A stretch of 64,000 nt of DNA from Flavobacteriaceae bacterium PS02338 (GCA_029959615.1 JASCOD010000008.1:1-64000); one strand, 5' to 3'; positions 1 through 7,106 are shown, numbered from the stretch's first letter. A program made the numbers and translations. The notes: generated by a model from the letters alone, not told the origin.

Positions 1-2
1 AG

Positions 3-1679
3 GTAACCTTCAGCAATATCCAGCTCAATACCGACAGGAAGCTGATCGGCGGTGTGGTGGAGACCACCTACGATATAGAAGAGACGAACGTGGTACGGGC
101 AAGAGAGGTGGTGAAACTGTTGGAGGAAGGCGTTAAGGTATTGGCCGATATGATCAAAAACCTTTTCAGTACCAGTGATAAGATCGACGGGCTATTGGAA
201 AAGGAAACCGCTACACAGGCCGAGCTCGAAGAACTGCAAAAGGCATTATCCGTACTTGGCCTGGCCAAGGACAGTCTTGGTAAATCGGCAGAACTGCTGT
301 CCAAGCTAGGTGAAACCATCAGCACCTACCAGAAATCCGGCACAGGTGTAAGCCTAACCGACAACAGCTCTCTAAAGGCGGCACTAAGGGAAACCTCCGA
401 AGCCATTAGGGCAGATGCCGCCATTGCGGAAGAAAAGCAGCTAAGTGCATTTGCCAACCTCTATAGCGAAAGCGGCTACGAGGAACTGTTGTACAAGCTC
501 TATAAAATCTACCAGTTTTATGATGGATGTTCGAAATCGGATTGGAGGCCCTATAACGGCGAAGGTGTTGTACCCTATTGTTTTTGGAGAGATGGGCAGA
601 CATCGAAGAATGCATATTATACCTTTTTGGATAAGCCCTACACCGCTGGCGTATTTGACGGATTATATGGGCAGGGCAAGAGCCTTTACGACCTGCGCCA
701 GCATTTTGGGGATATAACGTATGCCTACACGTTGGGCTATATGGAATGCAACGGGATAAAGACCGACAAGAAGACCATTGATAGGTTAAGGTCGCAGCTA
801 AAGCTGGCCAAGAAAGACAGTGGTTTCGGTGCCTGGTGGGACAGTATCACCATACCCAACAAACTGGCAAAGATTGGGGAATGTAAGGAATACCAGCAGT
901 TAAGGCAGGAAACAGAAAAAACAATAAACAGCCTCTACGATGTGGTAGGCAACCAGCAGAAACTGGAAAAGGCGATAAACGCTATTGGAAAACAATTAGC
1001 AAAATATCTGGAGAGCTTAGGTGGTACAAGTGATTTACAGCGTTACGGGCATGGCATATTGGTATCGAACCTGGCTACCCTGTTTATCGGTACCGGCGAG
1101 GTCAACGCTACGTCAAAAGGCTCCAAAATATTACCTGCCTTAGAGCAGTTTGTAGCAAAAAGCGAAGGGAACTGGGCCAAGGTTGGAGAAAAAATTACTG
1201 CTAATTCTTTAGTTAATATTTTAGAAAAATATAGAGTAAGTATCTTTAATAAAGTTAAAATTATTGCCAAAGATGAAAGTTTATTGCCGAATGCAAAGGC
1301 AAGTTTTCTTGATAATTATTATTATACAAGTGAAACTTTAGAAAATATTGATGTATTTAGAAGATTTGGAGGTAATGAAAAACAGGCGAAGCTATTTGGA
1401 GGATTTGCTTCTACTGAAGCTGTTTTAAGCAGAAATGAACTAGCTATATTGAAAAAATGGAGTACTATGCAATTTGAAGCAGAATTAGTGGTAACAAAAG
1501 GAGCAAAAATAAATTTAGGTAAAGTTGCACCTCAATCCATATATTATGGTAATGCCGATCAAATTTTGCTTCCTAGAAACTATCCTGATAATTGGGTTAA
1601 AAGCATTAAAGATTTGAAAACTGGAAAAATATATACTTTGGAAGAGTTTAAAAAAGCTTTTCCTAACCAAATAAGATAA
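3..1679 (+). CDS. Polymorphic toxin, C-terminal part (5' end outside the window)
   Basis: The reading frame is open from base 3, so the gene starts upstream; the GTG at 54 is only an internal codon. Bases 3 to about 1190 encode a helical, charged core region with well-mixed base composition. From about 1190 the sequence turns sharply AT-rich and encodes a separate module of about 163 residues. Such a switch is typical of polymorphic toxins, where a constant core carries exchangeable toxin tips. The tip contains VFRRFGG, then GGFAST, then GNADQILLP and ends with NWVKSIKDLKTGKIYTLEEF. The R...ST...Q spacing recalls ADP-ribosyltransferase-like toxins, but this is only a guess. The stop codon abuts the next gene, a putative immunity gene. 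A degenerate copy of bases 1097-1190 occurs at 1967-2066. Confidence 0.75.
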   Translation, partial: VTFSNIQLNTDRKLIGGVVETTYDIEETNVVRAREVVKLLEEGVKVLADMIKNLFSTSDKIDGLLEKETATQAELEELQKALSVLGLAKDSLGKSAELLSKLGETISTYQKSGTGVSLTDNSSLKAALRETSEAIRADAAIAEEKQLSAFANLYSESGYEELLYKLYKIYQFYDGCSKSDWRPYNGEGVVPYCFWRDGQTSKNAYYTFLDKPYTAGVFDGLYGQGKSLYDLRQHFGDITYAYTLGYMECNGIKTDKKTIDRLRSQLKLAKKDSGFGAWWDSITIPNKLAKIGECKEYQQLRQETEKTINSLYDVVGNQQKLEKAINAIGKQLAKYLESLGGTSDLQRYGHGILVSNLATLFIGTGEVNATSKGSKILPALEQFVAKSEGNWAKVGEKITANSLVNILEKYRVSIFNKVKIIAKDESLLPNAKASFLDNYYYTSETLENIDVFRRFGGNEKQAKLFGGFASTEAVLSRNELAILKKWSTMQFEAELVVTKGAKINLGKVAPQSIYYGNADQILLPRNYPDNWVKSIKDLKTGKIYTLEEFKKAFPNQIR

Positions 1680-1946
1680 ATGGAAAATTCAAAAGAAAAA
1701 TGTGAAAAAATTGTGGTTTTATTAGACGAAATAATTAATACTATCTATTTTGAAAAAGGATTTTTTTTTGAAGACTTAGAAAAAGCAAAAAAAATAGCCG
1801 ACCAAAAAAAGATAAATCAATTACCAGCGATTGTAAAAAGGCTTGATAATTTCACAATGCTATTTTACAACCAAAGATTTGTAAATGATGAGGAAATTAT
1901 AAAAAAACTAAATCAAATTTATTTAATAGTTAATAATATTCAGTAG
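1680..1946 (+). CDS. Putative immunity protein of the adjacent toxin
   Basis: Eighty-eight residues, very AT-rich, starting at the ATG immediately after the toxin stop codon. No known family was recognised. It is predicted to be a small helical cytoplasmic protein. Its position, directly behind a toxin tip, is the usual place for a cognate immunity gene. A paralogue lies at 4140-4394: both have a DLEK segment near residue 30 and a C-terminal stretch of the pattern YN.R..N...(I/V)..KL..IY.I. That second copy also sits directly behind a stub of the same toxin tip, which supports the toxin/immunity pairing. The function is inferred from context and not from homology to a characterised protein. 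Confidence 0.65.
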   Translation: MENSKEKCEKIVVLLDEIINTIYFEKGFFFEDLEKAKKIADQKKINQLPAIVKRLDNFTMLFYNQRFVNDEEIIKKLNQIYLIVNNIQ

Positions 1947-1966
1947 TGTATCAGATAGGTAGTGTG

Positions 1967-2066
1967 AGGTCAACGCTACGTCAAAAGGCTCCAAAATATT
2001 ACCTACCTAGAGCAGTTTGTAGCAAAAAGCGAAGGGAACTGGCCCGAGGTTGGAGAAAGGCTGGTT
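1967..2066 (+). repeat. Degenerate copy of the toxin core/tip junction
   Basis: About 100 bases nearly match 1097-1190 inside the intact toxin gene. The copy has a one-base loss where the parent reads cctgccttagag and this reads cctacctagag, plus a few substitutions. It precedes the orphan toxin module at 2091-2606. It therefore marks the former core/tip junction of that module and gives a homologous patch for recombination with the active gene. Confidence 0.85.
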
Positions 2067-2090
2067 GATGATGTTGGGAAGCTTAAAGGG

Positions 2091-2606
2091 GTGAGGAACA
2101 CGCTTGGAAGTATTGTGAAAATTGGCAATAAGATTGAATATACTAATCCAGCAGGGAAACTTTTAAAGTGGAGTGAACAAGGAGCAAATGATATTAATAA
2201 TGCTATAAATACTTCAAAAATTCTTCCTGTAGAGGTAAATAATATGGGAAGAATAACTGAAGCAAAAGTTGGTGAATTTATAAAAGGAAAAAAGAACTTG
2301 GAAAGTTATGGTATTGTAATTAAGGATGATGTTGGGCAAGTTGCCGCAGAATTAGACGTTACTACAATAGATGAAATAATTGAAGTAAAATCGTCTTTCA
2401 GTTCGGTTAAGGAAGACCAGTTTGTAAGGCTTCTGAATTCTGCTGAAAATAGATTTGTAAATCCTTATCGGAAAAAAGTTATCCTCTATATTGATAAGCC
2501 TCTAACTGACGCTACACAAGGACAAATGAATATGATTAATAGAATTAAGCGACAAGGTGTTACAGTTGTACATTCATTAGAAGAATTAGGAGGGATTTTA
2601 AAATAA
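2091..2606 (+). CDS. Orphan toxin module, PD-(D/E)XK nuclease-like
   Basis: This is the tip of a second polymorphic toxin without its core. The frame is open from a stop near 1966. The GTG at 2091 gives 171 residues but is probably not a natural start, because the sequence before it still encodes core-junction residues (FVAKSEGNW followed by EVGERLVDDVG). Residues 57 (E), 87-89 (ELD) and 98-100 (EVK) fit the acidic...acidic-x-K pattern of the PD-(D/E)XK restriction-endonuclease fold, with the following strand ILYID at 131-135. A DNase or RNase activity is a reasonable inference. The stop codon overlaps the start of the next gene (TAATG), as in a toxin/immunity pair. Expression would need recombination onto a core gene or an internal start. 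Confidence 0.6.
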   Translation: MRNTLGSIVKIGNKIEYTNPAGKLLKWSEQGANDINNAINTSKILPVEVNNMGRITEAKVGEFIKGKKNLESYGIVIKDDVGQVAAELDVTTIDEIIEVKSSFSSVKEDQFVRLLNSAENRFVNPYRKKVILYIDKPLTDATQGQMNMINRIKRQGVTVVHSLEELGGILK

Positions 2607-3106
2607 TGAGTACATACGCACATATTCTTAAAAATTGGGAATTGCATAAACCCAAAAAAGTTTTTACAGATGTAGCATCAGTATGTTTTGAGATTGATAG
2701 TATGTTTTACTATCATAATGATAAAACATACTTTGAGGATGGCTCTTTTCGAAATCTTTCAATGAATATTATTGACGATAAAGACTTTGTAAAGGAGAAT
2801 AATAACAAGCAATTTATTTTGAATATACAAGGAGTTAATATGAATGATATTGCTGTTGGATTGGATAAAGATTTGGATTACCTAGTTCCTCATAAGAAAT
2901 TATGTAGCCTAGTATACATAGAGCAAATTAGCGACGACAATAGTGAATTGATTTTTAATTTTGCATATGAATATTTAAAGATTAATACTGACGAGTATTT
3001 TTGGTTTGAATGGGAATATGCTTTTAGTTGGAGCGATATGCAAAAATTAAAAAATAGGCCTTTCGACAAATGCTGGTACTTTAAAAATCCCAATAGTTTA
3101 CTTTAA
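2606..3106 (+). CDS. Putative immunity protein for the orphan nuclease module
   Basis: A 166-residue acidic cytoplasmic protein with no signal peptide, whose ATG shares one base with the stop codon of the nuclease-like module. This suggests translational coupling. It is rich in aromatic residues (FWFEWEYAF near residues 131-139), which is common in immunity proteins. No family was recognised with confidence. The AT-rich codon use matches the toxin tips and not the core. The role as an inhibitor of the neighbouring nuclease is inferred from position only. Confidence 0.6.
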   Translation: MSTYAHILKNWELHKPKKVFTDVASVCFEIDSMFYYHNDKTYFEDGSFRNLSMNIIDDKDFVKENNNKQFILNIQGVNMNDIAVGLDKDLDYLVPHKKLCSLVYIEQISDDNSELIFNFAYEYLKINTDEYFWFEWEYAFSWSDMQKLKNRPFDKCWYFKNPNSLL

Positions 3107-3130
3107 CTACATCGGCCCATTTTCCCATTT

Positions 3131-3172
3131 GGCGCAAGTCTTGTGTTTTGGGCTTTAGGGTAAGATGATTTT
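3131..3172 (+). repeat. Short direct repeat, copy 1 of 2
   Basis: ggcgcaagtcttgtgttttg and the following 20 or so bases recur at 3818-3855 with small indels. Both copies lie just after a putative immunity gene and just before the next cassette, so they look like part of a repeated inter-cassette spacer. No coding sense was found. Confidence 0.7.
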
Positions 3173-3240
3173 GCGTGTTAACATTTACGCTGTTTGTTTT
3201 GGTCTTTTTGGTTTGTTATAAGTAAAGCACAAGTCGGACT

Positions 3241-3447
3241 TTGGCTGTTTTATTTGCTCAAAAAACCAATAATTGGACAACTAAGCTTTCTAATCAAGAA
3301 TTACTTCAACTTAAAATGTATAAGCTAAATAAAGAATGGGTTCAGCATTTGGTTGATGAGGGGTATACAATTTTAGATATGGGAGACTTTAATAATCTTG
3401 GTTTCAGCGCATTTTATTCGATGGAAAAAAATACAATTTTTAAATAA
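3241..3447 (+). pseudogene. Orphan toxin C-terminal stub
   Basis: Sixty-eight codons open from a TTG, ending at a TAA at 3445. A stop lies at 3223 in the same frame, so no core is attached. The end of the protein reads EWVQHLVDEGYTILDMGDF and then FYSMEKNTIF. This resembles the last segment of tips seen on large Bacteroidota toxins, but I cannot name the family. No immunity gene follows directly; the sequence passes into a repeat. I read it as the remains of a toxin tip left by cassette turnover. A real small gene cannot be excluded. Confidence 0.45.
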
Positions 3448-3448
3448 T

Positions 3449-3479
3449 GTGACCCTTCGGAACACTTAAACCAGAGGGG
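3449..3479 (+). repeat. Cassette-junction repeat (short form)
   Basis: The sequence gacccttcggaacacttaaa followed by ccagaggg occurs here, at about 5123-5150 and, slightly changed, at about 5872-5898. Here and at 5150 a toxin-tail stub starts immediately after the repeat, so it marks the join between spacer and tail. Confidence 0.8.
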
Positions 3480-3487
3480 GATATCCC

Positions 3488-3562
3488 GGTGGAGACTACC
3501 AAAATGTTATTACAAATGTGCCAAAGTCTTGGATACTAAAAACAGAACCTGCATTTAAATGA
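3488..3562 (+). pseudogene. Toxin-tail stub
   Basis: Twenty-four codons before TGA read GGDYQNVITNVPKSW followed by nine further residues. A terminal P..W segment is the usual last element of several toxin tips in this region (compare NYPDNWVKSI in the intact toxin and IPQNVKSWLES at 5187). The stub begins right after the junction repeat and its TGA overlaps the ATG of the next gene (ATGA). It is best read as the last piece of a lost toxin tip that still carries its immunity gene. Confidence 0.6.
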
Positions 3563-3801
3563 AAATAGACGATATAATTATTGAAAAGCTGATTAATCTA
3601 AAGTTACAGCTTGAAAAAAGAGACAATCAAGCGTATGTTTTTTTTGAAACGGTTTTAAAAGAATTGGAATTAATCGACAAAAAAAATATTGCGATTGAAA
3701 AAATAAAAAATTGCTACGCAATTACTCAATATGCAAATTTTAATGACAAGGAAGAAAAACTTTTGGATGAAATAATAGAAATTATAAATACTGACGGGTA
3801 A
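3559..3801 (+). CDS. Putative orphan immunity protein
   Basis: Eighty residues, highly charged and AT-rich, with an overlapping ATGA junction to the toxin-tail stub upstream. Predicted all-helical and cytoplasmic. It resembles the 84-88 residue immunity proteins at 1680 and 4140 in size and in its C-terminal pattern (EKLLDEIIEII against KLNQIYLIV and KLDEIYSIL), so it may be a distant member of the same family. An orphan immunity gene could protect against toxins of neighbouring cells. Function inferred from context. Confidence 0.5.
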   Translation: MKIDDIIIEKLINLKLQLEKRDNQAYVFFETVLKELELIDKKNIAIEKIKNCYAITQYANFNDKEEKLLDEIIEIINTDG

Positions 3802-3817
3802 TGTTTCGCCCATTAAT

Positions 3818-3855
3818 GGCGCAAGTCTTGTGTTTGGGGCTTAGGGTGAGAGACT
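3818..3855 (+). repeat. Short direct repeat, copy 2 of 2
   Basis: Near-copy of 3131-3172 starting with ggcgcaagtcttgtgttt. It follows the immunity gene ending at 3801 and precedes the long spacer repeat at 3872. Confidence 0.65.
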
Positions 3856-3871
3856 TGTGCCTTTTAGTATT

Positions 3872-4014
3872 TACATATTGAAACAGAAGACTTTGTCTGG
3901 AAATATAAATACAAGCAGAGCTATAAAAATAGAACCGTCAAATTTTCTTTTTCTCTGAAAGAAATAGGATAGAAAACTATTCCGGTCTGGAGACCTTGGT
4001 TTTTTAGAAAGGTT
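3872..4014 (+). repeat. Inter-cassette spacer repeat, copy A
   Basis: About 140 bases beginning acatattgaaacagaagac and running through gaaccgtcaaattt, ctctgaaagaaataggat and gagaccttggtttt. Two further copies (B, 4950-5150; C, 5700-5900) share most of this with a few changes and short indels. The stretch is not open in any frame throughout. In copy A the repeat stops at 4014 and runs straight into a toxin-tail stub. Confidence 0.85.
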
Positions 4015-4137
4015 GTATTAATGCCCATAAATTATGCTGAAAATTGGGTTAAAAGTATAAAGGATTTGAAAACGGGTAAGATTTATACGTTAGAGGAATT
4101 TAAAAAAGTATTTCCAGATAAAATCTATAATAAATAG
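4012..4137 (+). pseudogene. Stub of the same toxin tip as the intact toxin
   Basis: The frame reading VVLMPINYAENWVKSIKDLK and on to the TAG at 4135 matches the last 40 or so residues of the intact toxin (ILLPRNYPDNWVKSIKDLK onwards, about four in five residues identical). Everything upstream of the LP motif is missing and is replaced by spacer repeat A. It is clear evidence that a second copy of this toxin tip was lost here, leaving its end attached to the immunity gene. Confidence 0.8.
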
Positions 4138-4139
4138 CT

Positions 4140-4394
4140 ATGGAAGATCAAGGAGAAGTAAATTCGAAAAGAATAGAAAGGTTATTAATAGAAACAATAG
4201 ACCTTTTGGATAGAAGTCAATATATAGATTTAGAAAAATCATTGAAGATAGTCGTTCAAAGAAATTATAAGCAATACCCATCTGTAAAAAGTAAGGTTGG
4301 CGATGTAATTATGAGAATTTATAATAGTAGGATTAACAACGAGAAAGATGTAGTTGATAAATTGGACGAAATTTATTCAATTTTAACTAATTAG
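4140..4394 (+). CDS. Second copy of the immunity protein (paralogue of 1680-1946)
   Basis: Eighty-four residues, starting two bases after the toxin stub. It is homologous to the 88-residue immunity protein next to the intact toxin: shared DLEK segment, Q.P.(I/V) motif near residue 45, and the C-terminal IYNSRINNEKDVVDKLDEIY pattern. It has diverged clearly (roughly a third identical by eye), more than the toxin stub next to it. This could reflect a different specificity or relaxed selection. It has no signal peptide and is very AT-rich. Role inferred from pairing with the toxin end. Confidence 0.6.
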   Translation: MEDQGEVNSKRIERLLIETIDLLDRSQYIDLEKSLKIVVQRNYKQYPSVKSKVGDVIMRIYNSRINNEKDVVDKLDEIYSILTN

Positions 4395-4400
4395 TGTGAT

Positions 4401-4484
4401 ATGCAAATAGTTCTAAAAAGAACTTACAAATATTTTGCAGATGATTTTCAAGGATTTGTTCCATTTTTAATAAATAAAATATGA
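4401..4484 (+). other. Short open frame, possible toxin-tail remnant
   Basis: Twenty-seven codons starting MQIVLKRTYKYFADDF and ending FLINKI before TGA. Its TGA overlaps the ATG of the next (broken) gene, the same ATGA arrangement seen at 3559. It may be the end of another lost toxin tip. Too short to be sure. Confidence 0.3.
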
Positions 4485-4891
4485 AAGAGTTTTTAAATAA
4501 ATGGTTGTGGCTAGATTTGCTTTTCTACAAAGATGAATTTCAAGAAATCAATAAACTATATTTAGTTCACCCATTGGATAAAGAGTAGTTTAAGAATAAT
4601 CCATCAAACACCATATATGAATGTATTGGAAATGAAGATGATTATTTAATTGTTAAAAATAAAACACATTCTTATCGGATAAAAAAAGAAGCAATAAAAC
4701 AACTGATGCCTAATCCTAAATTTAATTGGTATGACAAAGTTATTCAAATATCTAAACCAGAAATTGAAGCCATAATTGATGATTTTTTTTGGCACCATAA
4801 AGACCAAAGATACCTATATCATTTAACCATGAACGGTAAAAGAAAATCAAATAGATATGATGAATCTGATTTAAGGAAAATAAACATGTAA
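4481..4891 (+). pseudogene. Putative immunity gene interrupted by a stop codon
   Basis: From ATG 4481 the frame reads MKEFLNKWLWLDLLFYKDEF and on to LVHPLDKE, then hits TAG at 4586-4588. The same frame then continues without interruption (FKNNPSNTIYECIGNEDDYL and on) to the TAA at 4889. The sum would be a 136-residue protein if one base of the TAG were restored. The second half from ATG 4706 is open for 61 codons. The segment PEIEAIIDDFFWHHKDQRY looks like a conserved part of a real protein family, which I cannot name. The position after a toxin-tail remnant suggests an immunity gene decaying by a nonsense mutation. Confidence 0.65.
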
Positions 4892-4949
4892 TGTATCAGA
4901 TGTGTGTATTCCTTTATGGGAAATGCTGAAATAACCCTTTTGGTTTATT

Positions 4950-5150
4950 GTTCGCTATTTCAGCAGTCAACAAATCTTAATATGAAATCGAAGACTTTGT
5001 CTGGAAATATAACACAAGCTGAGCTATAAAAATAGAACCGTCAAAGTTGCTCTTTCTCTGAAAGAAATAGGATGGAAAACTATTCTGGTATGGAGACCTT
5101 AGTTTTCTAAAAAGGTTTAAGTGGCCGTTCGGAACACTTAAACCAGAGGG
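4950..5150 (+). repeat. Inter-cassette spacer repeat, copy B
   Basis: Begins with ttcgctatttcagcagtcaa, passes through the segment shared with copy A (from about 4990), and ends in the cassette-junction repeat (gttcggaacacttaaacc). A toxin-tail stub follows directly. It fills the gap between the broken immunity gene and the next cassette. Confidence 0.85.
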
Positions 5151-5249
5151 GGTGTAGATTATGAGTTGTTTTCAAATACCCCAATTCCACAAAATGTAAA
5201 ATCATGGTTAGAATCAAAGGGCATAAAATATTATGAAACTTTAAAATAA
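5145..5249 (+). pseudogene. Toxin-tail stub
   Basis: Frame RGGVDYELFSNTPIPQNVKS followed by WLESKG and nine more residues to the TAA at 5247. It starts inside the cassette-junction repeat and ends four bases before the next gene. As with the other stubs, only the final 30-odd residues of a toxin tip remain. The sequence differs from the other tails, so this was a different toxin. Confidence 0.55.
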
Positions 5250-5253
5250 AAAT

Positions 5254-5673
5254 ATGAGTGTTCAAGCAAGTATCGAAATTTCTTTTAATGAGGATTTAGA
5301 CATATTAAATGTTTTGGAAATTTTAGAGGAGCTGGGGTGGCAATATGCAGATGATTTAGGAAAAATTTCATTTCTAATTAACGACGATTTTGAATGGGAA
5401 ATTGGTAAAATCAATAATCTTAATATGATAAAGAACATATTGAAAATTCGATTTGAAACAAATAAAATAACTGGTATTATCATTTTTAATAAAAAAGGAG
5501 GTGAAGGATGTTTATTTCATTTTATGCCGTTAAAGCGAGAAATTATGATGCTACTTTCAATTAGAAGAAAAAAAATACCCGAGACTAATATTACTGATTT
5601 TAGTTTTTATCTAAATGAAATTTATCAGATTATAAAATCTGATTGTCAAATCATTTGTAATCAAATTGGGTAA
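5254..5673 (+). CDS. Putative orphan immunity protein
   Basis: A 139-residue protein with no signal peptide, alternating predicted strands and helices, and no family that I recognise. It follows a toxin-tail stub by four bases, so it is most likely the surviving immunity gene of a lost toxin tip. The segment LGWQYADDLGKISFLINDDF (residues 27-46) resembles small fold immunity proteins in being acidic and aromatic, but this is weak evidence. AT-rich codon use like the other cassettes. Confidence 0.55.
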   Translation: MSVQASIEISFNEDLDILNVLEILEELGWQYADDLGKISFLINDDFEWEIGKINNLNMIKNILKIRFETNKITGIIIFNKKGGEGCLFHFMPLKREIMMLLSIRRKKIPETNITDFSFYLNEIYQIIKSDCQIICNQIG

Positions 5674-5699
5674 TAAAGAAATGTCCCTATGGCTTAAGT

Positions 5700-5900
5700 G
5701 CTCGCTATTTCAGCGGTTAATAAATCCACATTGAAACAGAAGACTAGGTCTGGAAATATAATACAAATTGAGCTATAAAAATAGAACTGTCAAATTTACT
5801 TTTTCTCTGAAAGAAATAGGATAGAAACCTATTCTGGTATGAAGACCTTGGTTTTCTAGGAAGGTTTAAGTGACCCTTCGGAACACTTGATCCAGAGGTA
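5700..5900 (+). repeat. Inter-cassette spacer repeat, copy C
   Basis: Begins gctcgctatttcagcggtta, contains the common segment seen in A and B, and ends with the junction repeat (gacccttcggaacacttgat). No clear toxin tail or immunity gene follows. This may be the outer edge of the cassette array. Confidence 0.85.
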
Positions 5901-5949
5901 GAAATCAGAGCGTTGTAAAAATGAAAGCTAACAAACCCTCTGTTTACCC

Positions 5950-6243
5950 TCTACAACACTTATTTAATCCTCCGTTCTGCTTGTTTAATGCTCCGTTGGG
6001 TTCTTGGAGTGCTCCGTTGCGCTCTTAGAATGAAACTTTAGGGTCTTTTAATCATATTTTGCGCTTATTTAATGCTCCGTTGCGCTTTTGGAGCGGACGC
6101 TTGCGCTCTTGGAATGCTCCCGAGCATTCAATTAATCCTTCGGATCATTCCAAGTACTCGACAGATCATTCCGGGAGGTCGTCGTTTCATTAAAAGACGG
6201 CGTCGGAGGATAAAAAGAATGGTCCGTAGGATTTTTAATAACC
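5950..6243. repeat. 21-bp periodic tract followed by palindromes
   Basis: From 5950 to 6117 the sequence falls into eight consecutive 21-base units, such as tccgttgcgctcttagaatg at 6013 and tccgttgcgcttttggagcg at 6076; one unit (6034-6054) is divergent but keeps the length. Read on the minus strand the units give seven-residue repeats such as AFQERNG and ALQEPNG. From 6111 the pattern passes into palindromes, for example aatgctcccgagcatt (6112-6127). The tract lies beyond the 3' end of the minus-strand gene 6279-6758, but in a different frame from it, so it is not an extension of that protein as it stands. Confidence 0.75.
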
Positions 6244-6278
6244 TACAGACCATTACAGAACCGCATCGTTTCTATCTT

Positions 6279-6758
6279 TTACTCGTTCGTTTCGCTTGTG
6301 TTAGCTCTGCTTCTTTGAAAAAACTGTTTGAGTATTCTTAGTTTGTTTTCGTAGCTCTCGCCACCAGAACCGGCCATAAAATTGGTATAGGCATAATCTA
6401 CCAAAGCCGCTTGATAGTTATCGTAATCATGCAAGATTTTAGCGCTTTTTAATTTGGTCATGATGGCTTCTAATCGTGTAATGATGTCTTCCATTAAAAG
6501 GCGGCTGCTGTAATCCCTGTCAAATTCGTCCCATTCAATCTGCGAGGTCTGTAGATTCGATTGGTTTTTGTGCAGATCAAATACTTTGTTTACGAAGAGC
6601 TTGTTCTGCTCGTTAATGCGGCCATATCTTTGACGGTCGTTAGACGAAAGTACTACTGTAATTACCGCCAAAGCAGTTTCTAATTGTGTTACTGCATTTT
6701 TGGCGGCGGCAGCTTCTGCGGCAGATAGGTGAGTGTTGTTTAGATTGGTGATTCCCAT
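6279..6758 (-). CDS. Hypothetical helical protein
   Basis: A 159-residue protein with an N-terminal stretch MGITNLNNTHLSAAEAAAAK, then mostly amphipathic helices (LETALAVITVVLSSNDRQR; LLMEDIITRLEAIMTKLKSA). No signal peptide or clear membrane segment. I do not recognise the family. Base composition is like the chromosomal genes and unlike the AT-rich cassettes. The gene is flanked on both sides by repeats. Predicted cytoplasmic, possibly a helical bundle; no function can be assigned. Confidence 0.7.
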   Translation of the reverse strand: MGITNLNNTHLSAAEAAAAKNAVTQLETALAVITVVLSSNDRQRYGRINEQNKLFVNKVFDLHKNQSNLQTSQIEWDEFDRDYSSRLLMEDIITRLEAIMTKLKSAKILHDYDNYQAALVDYAYTNFMAGSGGESYENKLRILKQFFQRSRANTSETNE

Positions 6759-6945
6759 AGTTGTTTTTCTTAAAGGTTAATATGAATTGATTTTAATTTT
6801 TTCAGGTTAAAAAGAAGGACCTAATAATTTGGCAATGCTTATTGATTTTTTAAAAAATGACCATCACAAGTTAAGTCACAAAAGCAAACAAACACGTTGT
6901 AGGGAAAAAAGGCCGCTATTTTATTTTATACCAGGTGCCTGTTAG

Positions 6946-7106
6946 AATTTCCGTCATTGCTGCCTGTCCCGAAATTCGGGAAACTGAAGCATTGGATTTG
7001 CCTTGGGGTGAAGCGATCTATATGGCTAGTTAGACCAAACAGGAATTTAGTAGAAAGATTGCTTCTCCGAATTATCGGAGCAAGCAGCCCTCGCAATGAC
7101 GGAAAT
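6946..7106. repeat. Inverted-repeat (REP-like) element
   Basis: aatttccgtcattgc at 6946 is mirrored by gcaatgacggaaat at 7093, with smaller palindromes inside (cccgaaattcggg at 6968; tccgaattatcgga at 7066). Related gtcattgcgag-type pairs occur at 18261-18348 and near 23545, so this is a dispersed family. The 6759-7284 gap holds nothing else that I can support, apart from a possible short toxin-tail-like frame just before 7285. Confidence 0.7.

Noticed and set aside
445..717. 90-codon alternative frame inside the toxin core
   Set aside because: It is a frame-shadow of the continuous toxin frame and has an unlikely composition.
5950..6117. CRISPR-like regular repeat
   Set aside because: The period is 21 bases in total with no unique spacers, the units differ from each other, and no cas gene is near.
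6072..6341. Plus-strand frame of 89 codons rich in Arg (GGRRFIKRRRRRIKRM)
   Set aside because: It lies in the 21-bp periodic tract and palindromes and overlaps the end of a better minus-strand gene. The Arg run comes from the repeat itself.
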